In this document: piece after piece, positions 1 to 6,196 of the stretch
How positions within the stretch are numbered: position 1 is the first letter of the stretch
Layout of the letters: every line of letters begins with the position of its first letter
Assembly: GCA_019683665.1 (NCBI GenBank)
Contig: JADGIB010000145.1
Coordinates: 1-8,670, forward strand
Source: Solirubrobacteraceae bacterium
GTDB taxonomy: Bacteria; Actinomycetota; Thermoleophilia; Solirubrobacterales; Solirubrobacteraceae
Reading direction: 5' to 3'
Length of the DNA stretch: 8,670 nucleotides
Position numbers and translations under genes: made by a program
Notes under the pieces: model-generated
Database searches by the model: none
Seen by the model: the letters and a program-made list of their open reading frames with translations, nothing else
What the model was told of the DNA's origin: nothing

Positions 1-66
1 AAAACATTGAATTTGGTCGGCTGGGTCTTTTTTTTATACGAGACTGGGGGGGGCCCGGGGGGGCCC
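1..66. other. anomalous contig-end sequence with homopolymers
   Basis: Bases 1-45 are AT-rich, unlike the very GC-rich remainder. They contain a run of eight T (28-35), followed by eight G (46-53), CCC, seven G (57-63) and CCC. The normal codon pattern of the minus-strand membrane-protein gene is recognisable only from about base 67 upward. This looks like a low-quality or mis-extended contig end and not native sequence. That is an inference from composition and from the loss of a sensible C-terminus in the overlapping gene. Confidence 0.6.
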
Positions 67-492
67 GCGGCCGCGGCCGATCAGCCACCGGTTGACGGGC
101 AGGGCGACGGCGAAGGCGATCGCGAGGGCGCCGGCCAGCGAGCCCCAGAACAGCGGGTCGCCGAGCCCGGCGTCCATCGCCCCGGGGACCGCGACGACGA
201 CCGCGTTGTCGACGACCTCCATGACCGCGATCGAGACGGTGTCGGCGGCGAGCGCGATCGGCACGACGGCGCCGAGCGCCAGCCCGGAGCGCAGCAGCGG
301 CAGGCTCGTCAGCAGGTAGCCGAAGAGGAAGGCGAGCGCGACGGCGAGCGCGATCGTGGCCACGCCGCTCCAGCCGAGCGCGGTGCCGATGACCATGCCG
401 AGCACCTCGCCGATCGCGCAGCCGGTCAGGCAGTGCAGCGTGGCCGAGAACGCCGTCCGCCAGGTGCCGTCGGCGTGGTGCGCGTGCTCCAT
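34..492 (-). CDS. DUF4396-family small membrane protein, C-terminus unreliable
   Basis: Predicted integral membrane protein of about 140-152 residues, which I recognise as DUF4396-like from the N-terminal pattern SATLHCLTGCAIGEVLGM followed by hydrophobic helices. Likely membrane segments lie at residues 22-39, 43-63, 71-90 and 113-133. A His-rich N-terminus (H3, H5, H6), the H20-C21/C25 cluster and buried acidic residues (D84, E92, D95) could bind metal, but this is inference and the family has no established function that I know of. The ATG at 492 is chosen because the protein begins directly with the family-like N-terminus and a perfect TATAAT lies 9 bases upstream, which implies a nearly leaderless mRNA. 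The tail after residue 143 is encoded by the G-homopolymer region and is probably artefactual, so the true stop is not visible. An operator-like palindrome just upstream suggests metal- or stress-responsive control. Confidence 0.8.
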   Translation of the reverse strand: MEHAHHADGTWRTAFSATLHCLTGCAIGEVLGMVIGTALGWSGVATIALAVALAFLFGYLLTSLPLLRSGLALGAVVPIALAADTVSIAVMEVVDNAVVVAVPGAMDAGLGDPLFWGSLAGALAIAFAVALPVNRWLIGRGRGPPRAPPSLV

Positions 493-501
493 GACGCGGA
501 C

Positions 502-528
502 ATTATACCCCGCTGGGGTATATGTCGA
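502..528 (-). promoter_or_regulatory. promoter of the DUF4396 gene
   Basis: Read on the minus strand, TATAAT (502-507) matches the -10 consensus perfectly, and TCGACA (523-528) matches five of six bases of the -35 consensus. The spacer is 15 bases, shorter than the usual 16-18. Transcription would start at about 494-496, only a few bases before the ATG at 492, so the mRNA would be leaderless or nearly so. No Shine-Dalgarno sequence fits in the gap, which agrees. The spacer and the upstream half of the -10 are occupied by the palindrome at 504-522. Confidence 0.6.
504..522. promoter_or_regulatory. CsoR/RcnR-like operator palindrome
   Basis: A perfect inverted repeat: TATACCCC (504-511), spacer GCT, GGGGTATA (515-522). 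Operators of the CsoR/RcnR/FrmR family of copper, nickel/cobalt, formaldehyde and persulfide sensors are typically G/C tracts flanked by TA-rich ends, of the form TAnCCC...GGGnTA, and this site matches that form. It overlaps the -10 box of the DUF4396 gene and fills the promoter spacer, so a bound repressor should block that promoter. It also includes the first base of the ATG annotated for dgt. No csoR-type gene lies in the window, so the regulator and its ligand are inferred. Confidence 0.6.
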
Positions 529-1541
529 GCGCTATCGTCCGCGCCGTGACCGCGACGATCGCCGAGCGCCAGCAGGCCTTCGAGGACGCCTTCCTGTCGC
601 CGCTGGCCGTCCGCTCCTACCCGGCCCGCCGCGCCGTCCCCGAGGAGGACTCGCCGGTGCGCACGCCGTTCCAGCGCGACCGCGACCGGATCGTCCACTC
701 GAAGGCGTTCCGCCGGCTCAAGCACAAGACCCAGGTGTTCGTCGCGCCCGAGGGCGACCACTACCGCACCCGCATGACCCACACGCTCGAGGTCACGCAG
801 GTCAGCCGCACGGTCGCCCGCGCGCTCGGGCTCAACGAGGACCTGACCGAGGCGATCGGGCTCGGCCACGACCTCGGCCACCCGCCGTTCGGGCACATCG
901 GGGAGGAGGCGCTCGACCGCTGCCTGCGCGAGCGCTTCCCCGATCACGGCGGCTTCCGCCACTTCGAGCAGTCGCTGCGCGTCGTCGAGGTGCTGGAGCC
1001 GATGAACCTCACAGAGCCGGTCCGCGAGGGCATCCTGCGCCACTCCAGCCGCATCGACCCGCCCGCCTCGCTCGAGGGCCGGATCGTGCGGCTCGTCGAC
1101 CGCATCGCCTACATCAACCACGACATCGACGACGCCGTCCGCGCCGGGGTCCTGCGGCCCGAGGACCTCCCGCCCGAGCCGATCGCGATCCTCGGCCCGA
1201 CCGGCTCCAAGCGGATCGACACGCTCGTGCGCGACCTCGTCGAGCACTCCGGCGCCGCCGGTGACATCGTCCAGGGGCCGCAGGCCGGGCCGGCGATGGA
1301 CGTGCTGCGGCGCTTCATGTTCGAGCGCGTCTACCTCGCGCCGCCCGCCCGCGACGAGCACGCCCGGATCGAGCGCGTCATCGGGACGCTGTTCCACCAC
1401 TACGCCGACCACCCCGAGCTGCTGCCGCCCGGGGACGGGACGCTCGCCCAGCGGGTCACCGACTGGATCGCCGGCATGACCGACCGCTACTGCCTGCGGG
1501 CGTTCCGCGACCTGGCGGTGCCGCGCGCGTTCGCGTCCTGA
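522..1541 (+). CDS. dgt: deoxyguanosinetriphosphate triphosphohydrolase-like dNTPase
   Basis: Cytoplasmic HD-domain hydrolase that splits dNTPs into deoxynucleoside and tripolyphosphate, affecting dNTP pools. The 339-residue protein shows an N-terminal TPFQRDRDRIVHSKAFRRLKHK segment (residues 48-69), the metal site H87, H116-D117 (in GHDLGHPPFGH, 115-125) and D193 (LVDRIAYINHDIDD), and a C-terminal HD-associated region ending in DWIAGMTDRYCLRAFRDLAVP. The length is on the short side for the family but no core motif is missing. The start is uncertain: the ATG at 522 lies inside the palindrome, and an in-frame GTG at 546 (residue 9) would give the same domain. Neither has a convincing ribosome binding site. 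A weak plus-strand promoter, CGGACA (497-502) and TATATG (519-524), favours the GTG. The gene ends base-to-base with the convergent glycosidase. dgt commonly lies beside dnaG in actinobacteria, and dnaG follows about 1.5 kb downstream. Confidence 0.93.
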   Translation: MSSAIVRAVTATIAERQQAFEDAFLSPLAVRSYPARRAVPEEDSPVRTPFQRDRDRIVHSKAFRRLKHKTQVFVAPEGDHYRTRMTHTLEVTQVSRTVARALGLNEDLTEAIGLGHDLGHPPFGHIGEEALDRCLRERFPDHGGFRHFEQSLRVVEVLEPMNLTEPVREGILRHSSRIDPPASLEGRIVRLVDRIAYINHDIDDAVRAGVLRPEDLPPEPIAILGPTGSKRIDTLVRDLVEHSGAAGDIVQGPQAGPAMDVLRRFMFERVYLAPPARDEHARIERVIGTLFHHYADHPELLPPGDGTLAQRVTDWIAGMTDRYCLRAFRDLAVPRAFAS

Positions 1542-3007
1542 TCAGCGGCGCGGCGCGACCGTGACGCGCACCGCGCGCGCGCCCGGCCGCGCCACGAGCC
1601 GCAGCGTCGGCGCGTTCGGGCGCGAGCGCACCCGCGCGCCGCGGACCGTCACCCGGTAGCCGCGCGGGTACCGGCGCCGCGGCACGGCGATCTCGGTCAC
1701 GCCGCGGGCGGGCCGGTAGCGGAGCGTCAGGCGGCGCGTCGCCCGGTCGAAGCGCCAGGCCAGCGGGGTGCCGGCGACGACCTGCGGGTGGCCGACCTCC
1801 CGCGCGCCCACTGGCCGCTCGGGCGCAGCCTGCGCGCGTAGGCGCGCGCGAGCGCGTCGAGCGTCGGCTGCTTGAGGTTGGCGCCGCGCGGCGGGCGGGC
1901 CGGGTCGAGCACGAGCGCCTGCTCGTCGCCGGGCCCGGTCGTCGTCGGGTCGTCGCAGCCGCAGTAGTGCCACGCCTGCCAGCCGATCATGAAGCGGTCG
2001 GCGCGGTCGGCCATCGCGCCGAGGACAGCGGCGTCGTCGGTCGCCCCGAACTCGGTCAGCAGGAGCGGGTCGTCGCTGCGCGCCGCCGCCTCGACCGCGT
2101 CGCGGGAGACGCGGTCGTCGATCGGCCCGCACGTCGCCAGGTCGGCGGCGCAGTAGTCGTGGAACGAGAGCGCCGTGCGCCCGTCGGCCCGCGGCGGCAG
2201 GTGCGAGCGCACGCCGGCGTTCGCGAGCGCGTGCGGGGCGTAGAAGACGAGCGTCGCCGGGTCGACGGAGCGGATCGCGGCGGTGACGCGGTCGTAGAAG
2301 GCGCCGAGGACCGCGTCGAAGGCCGGACAGCCGCCGGCCTGCGCGCAGCTCGGCCACGCGCTGCCGGGCCACGGCTCGTTCATGACGTCGTAGCCGAGGA
2401 CGGCGGGGTGGCCGGCGAAGCGGGCGGCGACGTGGCGCCAGGCGGCCGCGTAGCGGTCCTGGAGGCCGACCCCGCCCGGCCCGGGCGCGTTCTCCCAGAA
2501 GCGGTCGAAGGCCCGGTTCAGCGCCGGCATCCCGACGTAGTTGGCCGGGAACCCGTTGCGCGGCTCGGCCGGCAGCCCGTCGTCGATCACGGCCCAGTCG
2601 GACCAGCCCTCGCCCTGGAAGCGCTCGCTGTAGAGGTCCTGGTGGAAGTCGAGCAGGACGGCGATCCCGTGGCGGCCGAGCACGTCGACCGTCCGCTCGA
2701 TCCGGTCGAGGTACGCGTCGTCGTAGACCCCCGGCTGCGGCTCGACCGCCGCGTAGATGACGCCGAGGCGGACGGTGTTGAAGCCGTTGGCGACCAGGAA
2801 GCGGGCGTCGTCGGCGCCGAAGCCGAGCGCGTCGGGCGCGTACGGCGGGCGCTTGGCGACCATGTTCACCCCGTGCAGGACAACGGTCCGGCCCCGCTGG
2901 TCGACGAGCCAGCGGCCCTGGCCCTCGATCGGGAACGCGGGCGCCGCGAGGGCGGGCGCGGCCCCGGACGCGAGCAGGACGGCGAAGGCGATCAGCAGGC
3001 GGCGCAT
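1542..3007 (-). CDS. secreted GH5 endoglycoceramidase-type glycosidase, frameshifted
   Basis: Probable exported retaining glycoside hydrolase of family 5, closest in style to endoglycoceramidases, which release the glycan from glycosphingolipids. The true substrate here is unknown. A signal peptide spans residues 1-22 (MRRLL, hydrophobic core, ALA-AP). The catalytic (beta/alpha)8 domain shows VNMVAKRPPYAPDALGFG (48-65), LLDFHQDLYS (118-127), the acid/base E211 in MNEPW, H283 in SFHDYC and the nucleophile E319 in LLTEFGAT. The frame holding these motifs runs on to a stop at 1727 with a meaningless Arg-rich tail. The family C-terminal beta domain (PQVVAGTPLAWRFD ... RYPRGYRVTV) is in a different frame that ends at 1542. 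The break lies at about 1790-1835 and equals one missing base; joined, the protein would be about 488 residues. Either a sequence error or a true mutation is possible. The ATG at 3007 is set by the signal peptide. The stop abuts that of dgt. Confidence 0.85.
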
Positions 3008-3045
3008 GGCTCGGCATCCTCGCCGATCCGGCGACGGGGCGCCGG

Positions 3046-3051
3046 TACGCT
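3046..3051 (+). promoter_or_regulatory. possible -10 box of dnaG
   Basis: TACGCT fits the loose TAnnnT pattern of a -10 box and ends 9 bases before the dnaG ATG, which would give a near-leaderless transcript. I see no good -35 at the right distance and no clear Shine-Dalgarno in the 53-base divergent gap between the glycosidase and dnaG. The call is tentative. Confidence 0.25.
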
Positions 3052-3060
3052 GGCGGTCGG

Positions 3061-4827
3061 ATGCCCCGCTATCGCGACGACGCCAAGGAGAGGATCCGCG
3101 ATGCGGTGGACTTCGTCGCCCTCGTCGAGGAGCGGACCGAGCTGCGGCGCTCGTCGGGCGCGAACCACATGGGGCGCTGCCCGTTCCACGAGGAGCGCAC
3201 CCCGTCGTTCTCGGTCAACGCGCAGAAGAAGATGTTCCACTGCTTCGGCTGCGGGGTCGAGGGCGACGTCTTCGACTACGTGCAGCTCGTGGAGAACGTC
3301 GACTTCGTCGGCGCCCTGGAGCTGCTCGCCGCCCGCACCGGGATCGAGCTCGAGGTCGAGGACGAGGACCCGCAGGCGGCCGAGCGCCGCCGCCACCGCG
3401 AGCGGCTGCTGGAGCTGCTGGAGCGGACGGCCGCCTTCTACGAGCGGTTCCTGTGGGAGTCGCGCGAGGCGGCGGGCGCGCGCGCCTACCTGGCCGAGCG
3501 CGGGCTGACCGAGGCGACGCTGCGCGCGTACCGGGTCGGGTACGCGCCGAGCGCGTGGGACACCGTCCTGCGCAGCTCGCAGCGGGCCGGGTTCAAGGCC
3601 AGGGAGCTGCACGACGCCGGGCTGGTCGTCCGCGGCGGCCGCGACGGCAGAGGCCGGGTGTACGACCGCTTCCGCGCGCGGATCACGTTCCCGCTGGCCG
3701 ACGCGCGCGGCCGCGTGCTCGGCTTCGGGGCGCGGACGATGGGCGGCGACCGCGGCCCGAAGTACCTGAACACGGCCGAGAACGAGATCTTCCACAAGGG
3801 GCGCATCCTCTACGGCGCGCACCTGGCCCGGGCCGCGGCCGGGAAGGCCGGGGCGGTCATCGTCTGCGAGGGCTACACCGACGTGCTCGCCCTCCACCAG
3901 GCCGGGGTCGAGAACGTCGTCGCCTCGATGGGGACGGCGCTCACCGAGGACCAGGTCGGGGAGCTGCGCAAGCTCGCGCCGGTCGTCGAGCTCGCCCTCG
4001 ACGCCGACGACGCCGGCCAGGAGGCGATGTTGCGCGCGGCGCGGGTGGCGGCCAGCAGCAGGGTCGAGCTGCGCGTCGTCCCGCTGCCCGAGGGCCGCGA
4101 CCCGGCCGACGTGGCGCTGGCCGACGGCGCCGAGGCGGTGCGGGCGCTGGTCGGCCGGTCGGTCCCGTTCGTGCGCTTCCGCGTCGAGCGGACGCTCGCC
4201 CGGGGCGACCTGTCCAGCGCCGAGGGCAAGGACAAGGTCATCGAGGAGCTGCGCCCGGCGTTCGCGACGATCGGCGAGAGCGTCCTGCGCGAGGAGCTGC
4301 TCGCCGTCTGCGCCGACCGGCTGGCGATCTCGCCCGACCTCGCGCGCTCGCTCCTGCTCGGCCGCGGGCGCGGGGCGCGGCCGGCCGCCTCCGCCGCGCC
4401 CGCGGCGGCCCGCGCCGACGAGCGGCCGCGGGTCCCGCGCGAGCAGCGCGACGCCCGCCTGGAGGCCGCCTTCCTCGCGCTCTGCCTCGCGCTCGGCGCC
4501 GACGGGGCCCGCCACCTGGCCGAGGTCACCGACGAGCACTTCAGCGACCCGCTCGCCCGGGCGGCCGCCCGCCGGCTGCGCGACGCGCCCGACGCGCCGC
4601 CCGAGGACCCCGAGCTGGCCGCCTACCTGGACCGCGTCCGCCGGGCCGCCGAGCGGGTCGAGGCGTCGACGTCGGCGACGCTCGAGGTCGAGCGCCTGCA
4701 GCTCGACCTGCGCCGCGTCGAGCGCCTCCAGCAGGCCGCCGAGCCGGGGGCGAGGGCGGCGCTGGCGCGGGAGCGGATCGCGATCCGCCAGCGGCTCGAC
4801 GAGGCCATCGACCGGTCGCTGCGGTAG
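3061..4827 (+). CDS. dnaG: DNA primase
   Basis: Synthesises RNA primers for the lagging strand at the replication fork, working with the replicative helicase DnaB. The 588-residue protein has the complete bacterial layout. The N-terminal CHC2 zinc finger has C40, H43, C61 and C64 in RCPFHEERTPSFSV ... FHCFGCG. The catalytic core includes YDRFRARITFPL (201-212) and GPKYLNTAEN (232-241). The Toprim metal site has E270 in CEGYTDV and D314/D316 in LALDADDAG. A variable C-terminal helical region (about 430-588), rich in Ala, Arg and Glu, should contact the helicase and is the least conserved part. The ATG start is followed directly by the family N-terminus (PRYRDDAKERIRDAVDFVAL), so I trust it. 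It diverges from the glycosidase gene by 53 bases and is followed by a tRNA-Asn gene. Base composition matches the surroundings. Confidence 0.97.
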   Translation: MPRYRDDAKERIRDAVDFVALVEERTELRRSSGANHMGRCPFHEERTPSFSVNAQKKMFHCFGCGVEGDVFDYVQLVENVDFVGALELLAARTGIELEVEDEDPQAAERRRHRERLLELLERTAAFYERFLWESREAAGARAYLAERGLTEATLRAYRVGYAPSAWDTVLRSSQRAGFKARELHDAGLVVRGGRDGRGRVYDRFRARITFPLADARGRVLGFGARTMGGDRGPKYLNTAENEIFHKGRILYGAHLARAAAGKAGAVIVCEGYTDVLALHQAGVENVVASMGTALTEDQVGELRKLAPVVELALDADDAGQEAMLRAARVAASSRVELRVVPLPEGRDPADVALADGAEAVRALVGRSVPFVRFRVERTLARGDLSSAEGKDKVIEELRPAFATIGESVLREELLAVCADRLAISPDLARSLLLGRGRGARPAASAAPAAARADERPRVPREQRDARLEAAFLALCLALGADGARHLAEVTDEHFSDPLARAAARRLRDAPDAPPEDPELAAYLDRVRRAAERVEASTSATLEVERLQLDLRRVERLQQAAEPGARAALARERIAIRQRLDEAIDRSLR

Positions 4828-4857
4828 GGCAGACGACGGACGATCCGGCGACCTGCC

Positions 4858-4863
4858 TAAACT
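4858..4863 (+). promoter_or_regulatory. possible -10 box upstream of tRNA-Asn
   Basis: TAAACT matches four of six bases of the TATAAT consensus, including the key T-A and final T. It lies 40 bases before the tRNA, in a region that is otherwise GC-rich. The -35 region at the expected spacing has no good match. A transcript from here would include the hairpin at 4873-4895 as a 5' leader. The tRNA could also be served by readthrough from dnaG. Confidence 0.3.
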
Positions 4864-4872
4864 GAGGTCCGT

Positions 4873-4895
4873 CGCCGCCGATGACTCGGGCGGCG
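4873..4895 (+). other. hairpin between dnaG and tRNA-Asn
   Basis: CGCCGC (4873-4878) pairs with GCGGCG (4890-4895). The stem continues as CGA (4879-4881) with TCG (4886-4888), across a bulged G at 4889, closing a TGAC tetraloop. No T-tract follows, so it is not a standard intrinsic terminator. It may be part of the tRNA precursor leader or weakly attenuate transcription coming from dnaG. GC-rich DNA forms such stems by chance, so the functional reading is only a suggestion. Confidence 0.35.
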
Positions 4896-4903
4896 CACCG
4901 CCT

Positions 4904-4976
<73 letters not shown>

Positions 4977-5008
4977 CTCGCTCCTGAGCCCGTCCGGCGC
5001 CGCCGCGA

Positions 5009-6196
5009 TCAGCCGTCGGCCGCGAGCGCCTCGACGAGCTCGGCCGCCCGCGCGGCCCCGTCGTGCTCGCGCGCCCAGGCCGCCAGCTCCCGCGCCCGCG
5101 CCCGCAGCGCCGGCTCGCGCAGCGCCCGCCGCACGGCGAGGCGGACCGGCCCCGGGTCGGCCCAGCGGCGCGGCAGGCGCACCCCGGCGCCGGCCCAGTC
5201 GACGCGGGCGGCGTTCTCGCTCATGTCGCCGCCGGCGGGGACGACGACCGGCACGCAGCCGCTCGACAGCGCCCGCACGACCGTCCCGTGGCCGCCGTGG
5301 CAGACGACGGCGTCGCAGCGCGGCATCGTCCGCGCGTAGCTGACCCAGTCGACGAGGCGGGCGTTGGCCGGCAGGTCGAGCGGGGCGGCCAGCGGGCGGC
5401 GGTTCGTCGTCGCCAGCACCCGCACCGGCTCGCCGGCCAGGCCGCGGACGGCGGCGCGCAGGAGCCGGTGCTCGGGGTCCTGCACCGTCGACGGGGCGAC
5501 GAGGACGAGCGGCCCGTCGCCGGGCGGCAGGTCGACGTCGCCGTACGGCTGCTCCCACAGCAGCGGGCCGACGACGTGGGTCGAGGGCGGCCACGCGCGC
5601 GGGTACTCGAGCTGCGGGAACGTCGCGACGAGCGCGAGCCGGTCGCTGATGCCGCCGTGGACGCGGTCGAGCGCCGGCAGCCCGAGCCGCCGGCGGGTCT
5701 CGTTCAGCTCCCGGCGGCCGAGCTCCAGGCCGCGGCCGATGAGCGGCGCCGTGGCGTCCCACAGCGCCCGGCCGAGCGCGGTGCGCGGCAGCCGGGCGCC
5801 GATCGAGTAGGGCGGGAAGCCGGGCGCGGGGCGCGGGTCGACGTGGGGGATGAGCGTCGCGACCGGCACGCCGAGCGTCTCGCCCGCCAGCGCGGGGGCG
5901 AGCGTGAGGATGTCGGCGACGACGGCGTCCGGGCGGGCCGCCTCGAGCTGGGGGAGCGTGTCGCGCGTCGCCCGCACGACCGCCTCGTACGGCTTCAGCG
6001 GCCGCTCCCGCGTCGGGAAGACCTGGTACTCGGGGGCGGGGGCGAAGCGCATCCCCTCGGCCCGGACGTGCGCCTCCCAGCGCCGCCACGTCTGCAGGGT
6101 CACGTCGTGGCCGCGCGCGGCCAGCGCGCGCCCGAGCGCGATCATCGGGAAGGCGTGGCCGGGGTCCCCGAACGCGCCGAGGAACAGCCGGCTCAC
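5009..6196 (-). CDS. GT1-family (UGT/MGT-like) glycosyltransferase
   Basis: Predicted soluble GT-B fold enzyme of 395 residues that would move a sugar from a nucleotide-sugar donor to a small hydrophobic acceptor. The acceptor and sugar cannot be read from sequence. The N-terminal acceptor domain opens with the Rossmann-type FLGAFGDPGHAFPMIALGRA (residues 5-24) and ALAARGHDVTLQT. The C-terminal donor domain carries HVVGPLLWEQP (207-217), LVDWVSYARTMPRCDAVV (281-298), the donor-binding CHGGHGT (299-305), and PAGGDMSENAARVDWAGAGV (320-339). The GTG at 6196 is chosen because the family N-terminus begins there and because it overlaps the oxidoreductase stop in a four-base GTGA, a sign of translational coupling. 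Open frame continues upstream, but that is antisense-like filler within the oxidoreductase gene. It is the last gene of the minus-strand cluster, ending 32 bases from the tRNA. Confidence 0.9.
   Translation of the reverse strand: MSRLFLGAFGDPGHAFPMIALGRALAARGHDVTLQTWRRWEAHVRAEGMRFAPAPEYQVFPTRERPLKPYEAVVRATRDTLPQLEAARPDAVVADILTLAPALAGETLGVPVATLIPHVDPRPAPGFPPYSIGARLPRTALGRALWDATAPLIGRGLELGRRELNETRRRLGLPALDRVHGGISDRLALVATFPQLEYPRAWPPSTHVVGPLLWEQPYGDVDLPPGDGPLVLVAPSTVQDPEHRLLRAAVRGLAGEPVRVLATTNRRPLAAPLDLPANARLVDWVSYARTMPRCDAVVCHGGHGTVVRALSSGCVPVVVPAGGDMSENAARVDWAGAGVRLPRRWADPGPVRLAVRRALREPALRARARELAAWAREHDGAARAAELVEALAADG

Noticed and set aside
46..66. G-quadruplex or regulatory G-tract at the left end
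   Set aside because: The G runs are at the contig terminus next to other homopolymers and are more simply explained as assembly error.
7..549. Long plus-strand open frame opposite the DUF4396 gene
   Set aside because: Its product is Asp/Arg/Gly-rich with no family character and begins in the anomalous contig end. The minus-strand frame gives a recognisable membrane protein.
1967..3508. 513-codon plus-strand open frame across the GH5 gene and the dnaG start
   Set aside because: It is antisense to clear GH5 catalytic motifs and out of frame with dnaG. Long spurious frames are expected at this GC content.
2992..4539. 515-codon minus-strand frame antisense to dnaG
   Set aside because: It has no recognisable domain, and its composition is typical of the antisense frame of a GC-rich gene.
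2757..4865. 702-codon plus-strand frame over dnaG
   Set aside because: The product is Arg/Gly/Pro-rich low-complexity sequence, a shifted-frame shadow of dnaG, which has all primase motifs in its own frame.
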